The notes under the pieces were generated by a model, which had not been told where the DNA came from, did no database searches, and saw only the letters and a program-made list of their open reading frames with translations. From Ceratopteris richardii (Eukaryota > Streptophyta > Polypodiopsida > Polypodiales > Pteridaceae), in contig CM035414.1 in NCBI GenBank assembly GCA_020310875.1, forward strand, positions 193,505,583-193,569,582: DNA of 64,000 bases. The letters are read 5' to 3'. The position numbers and the translations under genes were made by a program. Position 1 is the first letter of the stretch; each line of letters opens with the position of its first letter. Shown one piece after another: positions 35,290 to 47,976 of the stretch.

Positions 35290-38200
35290 TGGTTAGGCAT
35301 CTGGCCTAGGTGTATCTCTACCCTGTCTTCTCAATTTCATTCTTCGGAAATGCTCCAATGCTTTTGCCTGTGCTTCCGCTCAAATTCGCTTTTCCTCTTC
35401 TTTACATTTCCTTGTAGTATTGAGTCGATTTAGCATCTCTCTGTGAGGGGTTCTTGATATAACTTGACTCTGCATCCACTTATGTAACTAGGTAGAATAT
35501 TGCCTTCTAGAGTGGCTAGTTGAACTGCTCCACTTGTGGAGATCCTATTGATAATCATTGGTCCGTAGCCTCTCTTCTCTAATTTTCTTGCATGTTGTTT
35601 CAGGGTATATATCAAAACTAAGTCTTCAGCCTTCAAGCATTTATCCTTAACGTGGGCATCGAAATACGGCTTTTGTCTTTTCTTAGCTGCATATATCCTT
35701 GCAGCAGCTCTCAGTCTTGTTTCGCCTAGCCGTTCTAGATCAAAGATTCTAGAGGAGAGCTCATGGCCTGTCCAGTCATGCTCTTGTGCTACTTTCAATG
35801 TAGGTATCAAGAAGTCCAATGGTAGCACTGCATTTTGGCCAAATACCATCTGAAAGGGTGCCACTTGGAGCACTGTTTTATAGGCAACTCTATATGCCAA
35901 ATAGCATGGTGTAGCTGTTTATCCCAATTAAAGCATTTATTATTCACTAATTTGGTCAACACATTGCATAGAATCTTGTTTGTGCTCTCGGCTTGTCCAT
36001 TAGCTTGTGGATGATAGGGTGCAGACTTCTTGTGTATCACCAAGAACTCTTGAAGAATATTTTCAATAACCTCATTCAAGAAGTGAGTGCCTCTATCATT
36101 TACTAGCTCTATAGGTAACCCGTAACTTGTGAACACATTCTCAAATAAGAACTTAGCTGTCATTTGAGCATCGTTCTTCGTTGTAGCTTTTACTTCTACC
36201 CACTTGGTTAGATAATCTGTGGCCACAATAATGTATTCAACATGGGAACCCTTAGCTGGGGGATTAATAGGACGTACAAAGTCTATTCCCCACTTTGAGA
36301 ATGCACGTCCACCCATCATAGGTTTCAATGGCATCTCATCTTTGCGTATAGGATACTAAGTCCGCTGACAAAGATCACACCTCTTCACGTAGGCATGTGC
36401 ATCCATGTGAAGGGTTGGCCACCACAAGCCTGCAAATAGGATTGCCTTAATCGCATGGTCTAGACCAAAGTGTCCTCCTGCTACACCCTGGTGAGCAGTT
36501 TCCAAGATCTTCTTGGAAACCATCTTTGCCACGCTTGTATAAGTTATCTCCAATGAGTGAGTAGTCTAGGGCTTCTTGTTCTAAACTTCTTTGCCTAGCC
36601 AAAGTCATGTCTTGAGGGAATGTTTTCGTCCTCAGGAAGGCTACCAATGGTTCACTCCAATCGGGTACTAAAGACACCCATTCCACTGGAAGGCCTATTC
36701 GGGAAAAATGGGAATTACGCAGGATTTTGAGACAATTCTTTATATCCCAATGTTTTACTTTTCAACTCATTTAAACTCTACAACATGTTATTATCTCTTC
36801 ATTGGGGTAAATTAAATTAATGATTTAATATTAAGCATAGTTGTATTATAAATGAGGTATCAAGTTTGGACTCAAACTTAATAAGTTAACATAGTAAGTA
36901 ACATAAATGGGACTTGAATAATTCCCAAATTTCATAAATAGGCCTTCTGGTGGTTTAGTACGGCAGATTGGGCATTCCTTGCACATCCTATGGACATCTG
37001 CTTCCATAGTTGGCCAGTGCACTCCGAGTCTCCTCAGTGTCTGTAGGGTTCTTTGCCTCGAGTAGTGTTGCTTTAATGCACCCACATGTGCTAATTGCAA
37101 CCATTTAGCGTACTCATCCTCCTCCACACAACAAGCTAATATCCCTTGATCTGTGTGCTTGTACATACTTCCTGCCATGATATGGTACTTTTGGGCTTTA
37201 ACTACCTCCCTACCTTGAGTGTTTATTACTGAGTGGTTAGGCACGTATGTTAATACTGGCACTAATGTCTTAGTCCACTAAGGTACCACTTCCAAATTAA
37301 ACAAGTAAGCATCAAGAAGGTCATTTGATACTCCTTGTGGGGCCTCTCTAGAGGTGAGCCTAGATAGATGATCTGCTCTCAAATGAGTCTTGCCTTTCCT
37401 CACTACAACCTCAAAAGTCATATTCCATTAGCAAGAGAAACCATTTCACTAATCTACCTGTATTCAATGGCTTGTTGACCAAGTACAATAGTGCTTGGTG
37501 ATCAGTAAAAAATTTAAACTTATTTGCAAGCAAATAATGTCTAAACTTTTTAACCGCATATACCATGCCTAATCCTTCTCGTTTGGTGGTCGTATAGTTT
37601 CGTTCAGCTGCATTCAACTATCTACTAGCGTATGCAATTGGAAGATCCATATTACCTTCACTAGTAGGTTGTGCAAGCACACATCCAATAGCATAATTGG
37701 ATGCATCTACGTGAACATGAAAAGGCTTGTTCCAATCTAGTGTCGTCAAGATTGGTGCTGAACACAATCGCCGTTTAAGCTCATTGAAAGATTTCTCACA
37801 TTCATACGTCCACTCAAAATTGGTCAAAAGTCCGTACAGAGGCTTTGCAATGATGGCATACATGTGTATAAAACATCGGTAATAACCACAATGCCCCATG
37901 AAAGCTTGCACTTCCTTGACATTCTTTGGCCTAGGTAGCTTTGCTATAGCTTTCACTTTCTCCTCATCCGTGGATATGCCATTCTTTGACACTATGTGTC
38001 CTAGAATCTTGCCTTGCCTTACCATGAAAACACACTTTTCTGGGTTCAAGCAGACTTGATATTCTCTACATTTGTCCAAGATTTGCCTGAGTTCACGTAT
38101 ATGTGTCGGTCTAATGTTGGAATGCGCACAGAGATCATCAATATAGACTTCTAAATTCTTCCTCAAGAATTCTTTAAATACATGACACATCAGTCTCTAA

Positions 38201-41200
38201 AAGGTAGCGGGTGCATTGGTGAGACCAAATGGCATTACCTGAAAAGCAATTATGCCCCACTCTGTGGCAAAAGCTATCTTATGCTGATCTTCTGGAGCTA
38301 TGGCCACTTGATTGTAGCCAAAAAATCCATCAAGGAAGCTGTACACTTCCTTGCCTACTACTCTTTCTAATAGATGCTCAGTGATAGAAAGCAGATAGTT
38401 ATCACGAATAGTGGATTCATTAACCTTCTTCAAGTTAATCCATACACGTAACTTTCCATTCTTCTTGGGCACCACTACGATGGGGGATACCCACTCAGTG
38501 TGCTCAATTTCATAGATAAACCCGGCTTCAACCAAGCGATCTATCTCTTCTTTGATATTGACAACATAATTATCATTGTATGTGTATGGCTTTTGTTTAG
38601 AGGGTTTGGTATTTGAGGTCATGGGGATAGTGTGTGAGCATATGTCAGGTCTACACCTTTCAAATTCTTATAACTCCAAGCGAATACATCTCTGTATTCT
38701 CTTAGCAGAGCTATCAACTCTTGCTCTTCTTCTTTCGTCAAGTCATGTCCTATGTAAGTGCATCTTTCTTCTCCTTCTTCTATGGCTACAACTATTTTCT
38801 TGGTGGTTTCTTTGTTATCATAGGCCTCTCCTACTTGTGCTTCTCATTTAGGCATTCTTACCATGACTCTCCTATCATCTATCTCATACTTTTTGAAGTT
38901 TTCTGGGACCTCAAACAAAGATTCTTCCTTTTCTGGTGTGACCTCTCTCTTCTTCCTTTTCTTGCCTTCGTTTTAGTGGTCACTTGTGTGGTTAATCTCA
39001 TCTCATTCATAATTTCTTTGTGTCTCTGAGGGTGAGCCTCTACTTCATAGAAATATTCCTCATCTGATGCAAAATGGGGGTCCGTAATGATTGACTCTAG
39101 ATCGGAGTCACTTGCATCCTCAAATGTGTCCATGTTAGGTTCACATTCTTCAACAACTCAATCACCCATGAGTGGCTCTATTGTGAAGACTGAAATGTCA
39201 TAGCCATCCTCGTCACAGTGGGGTGTCCATTATTCTTCATTGATGGCTACATCCATTGTTGCTAAAATTTTTACCCAACCATGAGGTTCAAACTCTTCGT
39301 CTGGGAAAACTACAGGTGCATAAGTTGGGTCTTGAATTGATCTATGAGTTTCCTTCGCACCCATCTCTCTGGCTTTCTCTCTTTTCTCTTCTTCTACAAC
39401 TACTTTACACATCCATAAGTGGGTGTCTTCATGCATCCATGAGGATCCTAATCCTATGGAATGCACTGAATCAGTATCATCTTTGGCTTTATGGATGGGA
39501 TTCCATTGGATTGGGGCTACATCTCTATGAGAGTAATCCTTGAGATTAACTTTGGTCGTGACACCTAAGTGTTGCAAATACAAGGAATTGGTTCCCCAAT
39601 CCTGTACCACTTGCAACTGCCGCATAAATGGTCTCCCCAAAATCATCTCATAGGCCTGATTCTTGCTAAAGTCACATATACCAAAAGTATGCTCAAACTC
39701 TACACCACGTGTAATGAGAGTTATTCCTTCTAATAGTCCTAAAGGTCTCTCAATGTGGCCATCAGCCATCTGCAAATTCATCCTCATTGGCCTGAGTGCT
39801 GGTTTGCCCCAACGCTTCAATAGGGAAGTGGTAGCAATAGCAACTCCTGCACCTGAATCCAGAATTGCCTTGGTTGCGTATCCTTGGGAAGATAGGTGTT
39901 TCCTTCTTCTCCTTCACTCATGTCTCCTATCTTGTCCAAGGGTACTTCTGGTACCGTTCTATGCGAACTTACCTGTGAACGAGGTTTTGCTACTTTTGGC
40001 ACTTGATTGGCTACATGTTTCCACAATTCTGGCTTAACCTTGAGTAGCTCTTCTAAAGTGAGATTGCATTGCACCTTAGTGTTCTTTACTACCTTTGTGT
40101 TCCTCGGTATGACTGAGTCTTCGTTTCTTATCATGATCGTGGGTGCTCTCATAGAGGTAGACTTAGCTTCCCATGGGCCTGTGAAATGGGGTAGTTCCTG
40201 TAAGGAATTAGACTCAAAGTCTAATCTCTCGTGGGATTGGATGCTCTCATGTTCTCCATAAATGGACGGGATATCTTGTGGGAATTGATCATGCAAGTCA
40301 TCCAGAAGTTCAATGGGGGGAGGGACTTCACTTTCTTTAGCCCATTTCTCTTCTTGAATCTCTCGCAGGAATTCTAGTGAATACTTATTCATAGAAGAAG
40401 AGGTGTCTGGTTCAGTGGAATTAGGCACATAAGCTTCCTGGGGAGGAAGGCTTATTCTTTCACTTGCCTCGTCTTTTCCTTGGGAGGCTACTTCCTTGCC
40501 ATATCTTGCAATTATGCTCTCTAACTTCTCCAACAGTCCATCAAAATGCAATTGTGCCTTAGCTGAGCAAGAGTAGTTGAAGAGGCGACTGGCTTCAAAC
40601 ATGGTCTGAGCCAATGCTACCATTTTAGCACAAAGTTTGGTTCTTTCTAGCTCTAGATCAGCTCTAGGGTAACATTTGTCATGATTTGTAACATTTGGCC
40701 CTTTTTGAATTCTTGCCTGATATGCTTTGGGCATCATGTCTATGTCCTCAGGAGTGGGGTCAACTAATATTGATCCTACTTTTGGTGGTGGTGGAATTGT
40801 ATGAGATGATGGTAGGGGTGGAGGTGGTGGTGGTATGTGAGAGTTTGTTTGAGAGGTGAGTTCAACAATTTTGGCTTTTGTTTCTCTTATGCTCTCTTCC
40901 AATTCGCTCATCTTCTTAGACCATTGTCTTTTCATCCTTTCCCGGCTATCTTTCCAAGCTCTCGTTCATTTCTTGGTTATGCTCTCAGTCTCACTAACCT
41001 CAGAACCCTTTTCTTGGCCTACAGCTTGGTTTTGCTACAAAGCCTGAGCTCTAGTAACCACTTGCACAGGGGTGGTGGAAGTCACACTTCCTGTTGAGTC
41101 TACAACTAGCCCAATAACATTGATAGGAGTGATTTTTGGCATATTATTGGGGTTCTTTGGGAAGTCTCGTAAGAGATGCTCCTTTATGCAATCTTGACAA

Positions 41201-41795
41201 AATCCTTGAATTGTCACAGATTGGGTTTGTGTAGGTGCATGCATCAGGCAATTATGAATGAGGTGATCTCCCTGACATCGGTAGCATGTTCCTCTAGGAA
41301 TTGGGGGTCTTACCTGCCTAGGTTGAGGTCTAGAGTTGGGGTTTGCATACATGAGATTTGCATACTCTGGCTCCCAACTGGGTTCACTAGGGTCTTCATA
41401 ATAGTATGACTCATTATGCTCAGGTGACTGCATGTAGTAAGCCTGGGGGCTATCAATATGCATCGAGTCAAAACTATGATCGCTGGGGTCACTTTCTGAA
41501 AGCAATGGTGTTATTGGCACTATGGCTCTACTTAGGTTTACTTCTACCGCTGCGTACTTCATTGGAATCACATTGGCTGGGGCTGGAGGTTGCTAAGCTA
41601 ACACATGCTGAGGCCTTTGCTAATTTTGATAGGGTTGTTGATATGGTTGCTGTGGTCTACCATATGGTTGTGGTGGATACGGGTTCTGGTATCTTCCTTG
41701 TTGAGGGTATGGCTATGGATAAGCTTGCCTAACTGCTTGCTTATTGTATGGGCAATCTTGCACGGTGTGATTAATGTATCTCCATTCTAATATCA
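35290..41795 (-). mobile_element. Ty3/gypsy element 'G2', minus strand, broken and truncated at both ends
   Basis: Order from right to left: gag zinc-knuckle region (about 41,100-41,795), Pro-rich spacer, first protease (about 39,560-39,860), linker, RT (about 37,900-38,622, 'VYIDDLCAH'), RNase H (about 37,400-37,900), two zinc-binding modules (about 36,960-37,090 and 36,360-36,480), integrase core (about 35,830-36,334) and C-terminal domain (35,430-35,830). The pre-RT linker and general make-up resemble the Tat/Athila side of plant gypsy. It stops just after integrase at the left and within gag at the right; no LTR of its own was found. It is the closest relative of G3. Broken in about ten places. 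Confidence 0.85.
36690..36946. mobile_element. MITE, 257 bp, inside G2
   Basis: Inverted repeats of about 28 bp: AAGGCCTATTCGGGAAAAA at the left, AAGGCCTATTTATGAAATT from the right, both then running into TGGGAATTA. CTGG flanks both sides (36686-36689, 36947-36950), a likely 4 bp target duplication. The interior is AT-rich and non-coding. G3 lacks it at the equivalent place between the two zinc-binding modules, which supports insertion. Confidence 0.75.
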
Positions 41796-42223
41796 TCTGC
41801 TAGCCGAGACATACTTCTATCCAAACTGATAAATGCCCACTAATCAACGGTTTTACCTTCAATTAAGCATGACTCATTCATGTTCCATGAGCCAAACCTG
41901 GGAACAAGTTCATTCTCTTTCTTTTTTTCTTCCTCCTTTTTTTTTGCTTTTTTTTTCTATCCTCTCTCTCTCTCTTGTAGAACAATGTCACAAAACAAGA
42001 AGACAAAGGTTAGTATCAGAAAAATACTTTACATGTGTCAAAGTGCTCTTGTGCATCGGACTCTCTATTGTGTCGATCCACGGCCATGTAATGTGGCCCT
42101 ATATTAATGCATACTTTGGTGCAAAAGGCAGGGTTGTGCAAGGAGCACATGGTTGTTGCTCGTCAAGGCTTGATGTCACTTGTAGATGTTGATGCCATCT
42201 TTGTTGGAGGTATCCATTGGATC

Positions 42224-43352
42224 TCAAGATGACAACTCATCCTTCCTCCTTATAGGGATCCATTTGACAATGGTCTTCGATTGTTTAGTGACCTCCTTTG
42301 GCTGCTTCATGTTTGGATGGTTTCTTGAGGGTTTGATCCTTTGTCCTTGGCTCTTTGGTTCTGTGGGGCCTACAGGTGCTTTTGGCTTCCATACACATAC
42401 CATTATTGTTGGTCTTCTGACTATTGTTGAAGAGATGAGTTTATCCTCTTGTGGTCTCTGTGCTCGGTTCTTTCCCTTTTCTCTCCTTGGCTTCTTGGTT
42501 GAGACCTTTTGCATGGTGGAGAGCATAGGCCTATGTGCATGTAAGAGTCCTTTGGGAACCCACCCAAATTTGTCGCAGATTTTCTGGTTGAGTTGGTCCT
42601 GGTTGCTTGTTTCTTGTCTTCGCATGGTGGGCTTACCTGAGTGGGAATTGTGGTGGCAAAGTTGGTGGTTGCTCTCCTTTTCATACCAAGATCTGCTTCG
42701 CACCAGAAATTGCTTTCTTCTTGAAATTTGTTTGTCTAGTTGATATAGGAGTGGTCTTGTACTGTTGCTCTGGCCTGTGTGGTTGAACTGTTATAGATGG
42801 CTGAGACTTCGTACAAGAAGGAAGTCTCAATAGGTCTTCCACTCTTTTGTTGGGGGCAGTATCCTTCTGCATCATAGAGCTTTCGACACATACAACATCT
42901 TCTTCTATATGATTAGTCTTAGATGAACTAAGAGAATGTGTGACATCTGGATTTGTGGGCATGCAGTTCTCTAATTCTAATGTAATGCATTGTTCCTGTA
43001 CCCAAACTTGAAGAATTTGACTTCTTAGGTTCAAGTTGATTGCATGGTCGTAAATCTAATCTTGACCCAAGACAAGTGGCTCTGTAATGTCTTCATCGTG
43101 ACATACTAGCATTTTGACTTTCATTGGAACATCTTGAAGGTAGATGGGAAATTCCACGTCGTCCAAACAAGGGGTTTCCACCTCTCCCAATCCTATGAGA
43201 TAAGCTTCTATGGGATTGATGTTCAACTGCAAGTATTGGCAGTAGGAAAGTCTAACTACACCAGTTGCTGCATCTGAGTCAATCAATGCTTTCACAGTCC
43301 TGGCACTCTTTCCTTGTCCTATCTCTATGGTCACAAAGGGACATCGGTCAAT
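42224..43352 (-). mobile_element. G3 3' region: second retropepsin-like domain plus W-V-P-K-like repeats
   Basis: Directly after the integrase C-terminal domain comes 'RCPFVTIEIGQG', then an 'ALID' core and 'TEPLVLGQD' (43,059-43,352). This follows the layout of a retroviral-type aspartic protease: N-terminal strand, active-site loop, then the ILG-D segment. Further on (42,224-42,700) a basic stretch carries 'GWVPKGLL', 'VWKPKAPV' and 'KWIPIRR'. The plus-strand copy at 62.2-63.4 kb has the same arrangement. The role is unknown; it might bind RNA or take part in gag processing, but that is a guess. Fossil. Confidence 0.6.
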
Positions 43353-43399
43353 GATTTGAGAAGTAATTATGCCTGATTTTTGGCACATGTCCATGTGAT

Positions 43400-44722
43400 A
43401 TTTTGGGGCTTTTGGGTTGACATCTAGGCCTAGTCGCCTTAACTTATTTTTCCTAATGCGCTCTCTGGCCTCTGCTTGTGCTTCTTCTCTAACCCTTAAG
43501 TCTTCTTCTTTTCGCTTCTTAGCAGTGTTGAGTCTCATTAGCATATCCTCTGTAAGAGGTTCTTGATACAGCTTGACTCTACATCCACTAATATAGTTTG
43601 GCAAGATGTCACCTTCTAGAGTGGCCAACTGAACTGCATCGCTAGTGGAAATTCTATTAATGATCATGGGTCTGTATCCTCTTTTTTCCAATTTACGGGC
43701 ATGTTGCTTTAGTGTGTACACCAGCACTAAGTCTCCCTCGTTCAATCCTTTATCCTTGATGTGTGCATCAAAATAAGCCTTTTGTCTTTCTTTGCAGCAT
43801 AGATGCCTGCTGTTGCTCGTAGCCTCGTCTCACCTAAGCATTCTAGATCAAAGATCCTAGAGGACAATTCATGTCCATTCCACTCATGCTCTTGTGCTAC
43901 TTTTAAGGCTGGGATGAAGAAGTCCAATGGTAGCACAACATTCTATCCAAAGACCATCTGAAATGGGGTGGCATTGAGTACCATTTTGTAGGCAGCTCGA
44001 TACGCCCAAACAACATGATGAAGTTGTTTGTCCCAATCAGAGCGTTTATTATTTACCAGTTTTGTCAATACGTTACAGAGGATCTTATTGGTGCTCCTAG
44101 CTTGTCCGTTAACTTGTGGGTGATAGGGGGCAGACTTCTTATGTATCACCAAGAATTCTTGGAGAAGATTTTCAATGAATTCATTCAAGAAGTGTGTGCC
44201 TCTATCGCTCACTAACTCTATTGGTAGTCCATATCTCGTGAACACATTCTCGAATAAGAACTTAGCCGTCGTCTGAGCATCATTCTTTGTTGTGGCTTTG
44301 ACTTCTACCCACTTTGTAAGGTAATCTGTGGCTACAATAATGTACTCTGCATGGGAGTTTCTAGCTTGGGGGTTAATAGGACCTACAAAGTCTATACCCC
44401 ATTTCGAGAATGCACATCCTCCCATCATTGGTCTCAAAGGCATCTCATCTTTTCTAACTGGATATTGTGCACGTTGGCATGTGTCACATTTCTTCACATA
44501 GGTATGTGCATCCATATGAAGAGTTGGCCACCAAAGTCTAGAGAATAGAATGGTCTTAATTACTCGGTCAAGACCAAAATGTCCACCTGCAACACCACTA
44601 TGTGCGACCTCTAAGACTTTCACATAATCTGATTCATGAACACACAGTCTTAAATAACCATCTTTTCCTCTTTGATATAGGTTGCCTCCAACTAAGGCAT
44701 AGTCTTGAGCCTCTTGCTCCAT
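43400..44722 (-). mobile_element. G3 integrase (second zinc module, core, C-terminal domain)
   Basis: A H-X6-H...C-X2-C zinc module at 44,477-44,602 is followed by the core ('WGIDFVGPINP', 'YIIVATDYLTKWVEV', 'VSDRGTHFLNEF', 'SAPYHPQVNGQA') and the C-terminal domain up to about 43,560 ('LVYTLKQHARKLEKRGYRP'). Broken. Confidence 0.8.
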
Positions 44723-44851
44723 GCTTCGTCTTCTTGCTAGACTAGCCTCTTTGGGTAATGTTCCCGATCTCTTAAATTCTACCTATGGAGCACTCCAATC
44801 TGGAATTAATGGCACTTGATCAAGGGTTGCATGCTCCACTGGGGATTTTTC

Positions 44852-45454
44852 CTAGCACACTGGACAATTCTTAATCCACTCATGAATTTCTTTGTCCATG
44901 CTAGGACAATACACTCCTAAACGTTTTAGATTCTGCATTGTTCGTTGTTTAGAATAGTGATTTCCTAGCAATCCTTCATGAGCTTGTTGCAACCAACTTC
45001 TATGTTCATCGTCCTCAACACAACAAGTTAATATGCCCTCAGTATCTTGTTTGTACATGCTTCCTGCCAATATGTGATATTTCTGTGATTTTACAATTTC
45101 TTCTTGTGACATTTTCACATATTTATTTGCGGGTCCGAAGGTTAGCACTAGTACCAACTTATTTACCCATTTAGGAACAACTTCTAAATTGAACAGATAA
45201 GCATCATGTAGTTCATCAGACACTCCTTGCGGTGAATCTCCTGAAGTGATGCGAAAAAGGTGATCTGCCCGAAGGTGGGTCCTACCTTTTCTAACAACAA
45301 CTTCAAAGTCATATACCATTAGGAGGAGGAACCATCTTACTAGACAACCTGTATTGCAAGGTTTATTGACCAAATATAACAAAGCTTGATGATCAGTAAG
45401 GAACTTGAATTTGTTGGCCAATAGGTAGTGTCTAAACTTCTTCACAGTATATAC
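44852..45454 (-). mobile_element. G3 RNase H end and first zinc-binding module
   Basis: RNase H/connection motifs 'KFLTDHQALLYLVNKP' lead to 'HEGLLGNHYSKQRT...NCPVC' (44,855-44,980), a full H-X6-H...C-X2-C module that precedes the one at 44,477-44,602. Upstream RNase H sequence continues beyond the nested element at 48,620. Confidence 0.75.
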
Positions 45455-45459
45455 CATGC

Positions 45460-46097
45460 TGTTGTTATAAGGGTTGCCCACAATTTCCTCATGCAATGGC
45501 ACCCTCTAGCCCTCATAAAAATATCTCTTTTTTGTATTTAGGAGATGTCCATATGAACACTCTCCTAAGCCCCTTTTTTGATATTTCCCTTAGGCTATGG
45601 TTTTGAAGCCTCTCAAATAATGTAGCTTTTTGGCACATGTAGAAATCCCCACGTAGAAGTTTCCCACGCCTTCATTTCTTTTGAGTTGGTTGTTGGAGAA
45701 TATTCACAAAGATTTAGAGAGAGATGAGCATGTGCTCCTTTTTGACTAGTCAAAAAGAGCACATGGGAGAATGTGTTGAGCCTATAAATAGAGGCTCATT
45801 TCTTGTAAAGGAGGTCGCTTGGCCATGGCCTTGGCCTCCATTTTGGTAATGGAAGAAGGTGTCATTTGCTACTCTCTTGCCTCCTTGTGTGCAATGGCGT
45901 TGGTCTTGGTGTATGGATTTGCATGTGTGTGTGCATGGTTGGGAGGATGTTCCCCTTTGCTCCTTGTGACGTTGGCCATTGTTGCCATTGGTCCATGAGT
46001 GTGGGTGAACCTCTCCTCTCATTCTTTGCCCCAACTTGGAGAAACCTCTCACTTCCATGTGAGGCGGTTAGGGTTTGTTGCTCCCCTTTTCTCAACA
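45460..46097 (+). repeat. Left LTR (plus orientation) of inverted-LTR element
   Basis: 638 bp, TGTTGTTATAAGG...CTCAACA, with a TATAAATA box at 45783-45790 pointing into the element. Confidence 0.88.
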
Positions 46098-46102
46098 AAT
46101 TT

Positions 46103-46120
46103 TGGCACCGTTGCCGGGGA
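46103..46120 (+). other. PBS, Asp-tRNA type (left)
   Basis: TGGCACCGTTGCCGGGGA matches the complement of the 3' end of plant Asp(GUC) tRNA at 17 of 18 positions, 5 bp after the LTR. Confidence 0.85.
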
Positions 46121-46135
46121 AGTCGGCCTTTAGCC

Positions 46136-47938
46136 GTTGGTTTTTCCAAGTTTGCGTGTCCATACTTCGTGAGATGCACCTTGACACTTGGAGGAGGATG
46201 AATAGGTGTGGCCTTCGGTTGGCCTAGGGTACCTCTTTCTTTTAACTTTTGGAGTAATTTTAGTTCATTTCTGTTTGATGCATAAAAACACCCCTAACTC
46301 CCTTCTCTCTCTCTCTTTCTCTCTCACATACACATTCTCTCACATGCTCAGTGGCATCACACACCATCTTTGTCGTCTCTGAATTAGTGCATGAATTGGA
46401 AAGGGGGATTGGGTAGTTTTCTTTTTTTCCCATCCCTCTCTTCAAATTTCAAGAAAACCAAATAAATTTTGAATGTGTAATATTATCTTGGGATCCCTAT
46501 TTCTTCACATCAACTCTAACGTTTTTTTTTTGTTATACGCATTTCAAAAGTAAAGAAGTAGGTTGATTGCCTCTCTCTCATCATTTATTGACATGCTTCA
46601 GATCCGTCAGGCTAGGACATGGTGGGGAGTTGAAGCCCCCCTCTCTTTATATCCGTTGCACTCAAATGTGCTCCTCGGGCTGCGCGTGGTAGGTGGGGGA
46701 AGAATCGTTCTTTCCCTCCCAATCACACTCGGTTCCATTTTAGGAACCCGTATCCTTATGGTCATTCCTGGGCTTCAGGGCCTGTTCGAGGAAGGTGAGC
46801 GATGGCTCCCTCTTGCTTTGTTTGGGGTCACGCCTTGCTCTGCCACATCTTCTTGGAATGATTTGTGATGGGCTCGCAGTTTTGCACATCCTTTTCAGTC
46901 ACCCTGGCGATCGTTTTGGGATGTGCATACTCTTGCTTCCCCGTGGTTTTGGCAGCAGGGGAGACTCTTCCTCTGCTCTCTCACCTTACCTCTTCTACTA
47001 CTCCTTGCACCTCGCCTTCGACTTCCCATCTTGCTGCGTTGAGGTTCTCAATGTCTTCAGGAGGAAGTCTGAATCTCGTGGGTGCTGGGTTCTCGAAGAT
47101 TGTTGCTCTGCGCGTAAGACCTGCAATATCTCGAAGACGGTTTCATGGGATTCCAAGCATGGGATATGTCTGTCGATACACTTTTCCTTTGGATATGCAA
47201 ACTCCGAAGGGAGAACCTCTGCGCCCTCTTCCTTCTGCGTGTTGCTTGAGAATAGGGGGGGCAGTCAGCCCAGCATGTATCCAAATTTGTAAGTCTTCAC
47301 GTCTTTCAGGCCTGCAATGCTGAGCGACACAATCCCCTTGGGGGGCAGTCAGCCCAGCCTCCTTCCCATGTGCCTTCACTCAAAAGCTCCAATACCTGAA
47401 AATTAAACATACACAACAAGTAGACTGATTTTTGAAAAGAAGCAGCCAAAAAAATGTTAATTCCATTTTTAATTTCCACTTCATGGAGCATCTTTCACAT
47501 AGGACTTTCTCTTCTAATGAGAAGAGCTCCTGAAAATCTTCTTATCTCTATAGTCCAAATATGATGCCAAAATCTGTAATCTCCAAGTGAATGTGACATA
47601 TTGCATTGCATAGCATGAGATGAATATGTAGTAGCATGCTTAAGTTATGTTCCTTCCATCATTCATACTAAGCTCCTAGTCAATCAAGTTTGAAATTTAA
47701 CATGAGTGTTCTGTGCTCATAAAATGAATAAACAATAGTGCAACATTATGAGTCCTGTCATTTTACAAGCTTTCCTGAGATTCAAACAACTTATCCAACA
47801 CTATTCCTGCAAATCATCAAATCATCCATAGGAGATAAGAAGGATCAATGCTGAAGTTCTAAGTGTGTTGGCCTATAATGAACTATGAAAAATTAAGCCT
47901 TAAATGAGGAATGTGGAACTAGAGAGTTACTTCCCTAG
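46136..47938. other. Interior of the inverted-LTR element, no retroelement genes
   Basis: About 1.8 kb of single-copy sequence, visibly richer in G+C between 46,600 and 47,400 than its surroundings. Overlapping plus-strand frames (46,795-47,292; 46,865-47,323) are Ser/Leu/Arg-rich and match no family I know. GGGGGGCAGTCAGCCCAGC occurs twice (about 47,255 and 47,340). A CT-rich microsatellite lies near 46,300-46,325. It could be a captured host fragment or leader sequence; neither is shown. Confidence 0.5.
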
Positions 47939-47953
47939 CCTTAAAGGCCGACT

Positions 47954-47971
47954 TCCCCGGCAACGGCGCCA
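47954..47971 (-). other. PBS, Asp-tRNA type (right, inverted)
   Basis: On the minus strand TGGCGCCGTTGCCGGGGA, a full 18 of 18 match to the Asp-tRNA 3' end complement, 5 bp inward of the right LTR. Confidence 0.87.
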
Positions 47972-47976
47972 AAATT

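Noticed and set aside
46795-47323. Overlapping open frames as a host gene inside the inverted-LTR element
   Set aside because: Composition is Ser/Leu/Arg-rich in both frames, no family is recognisable, and the region is bounded by retroelement termini. Kept only as possible captured sequence.
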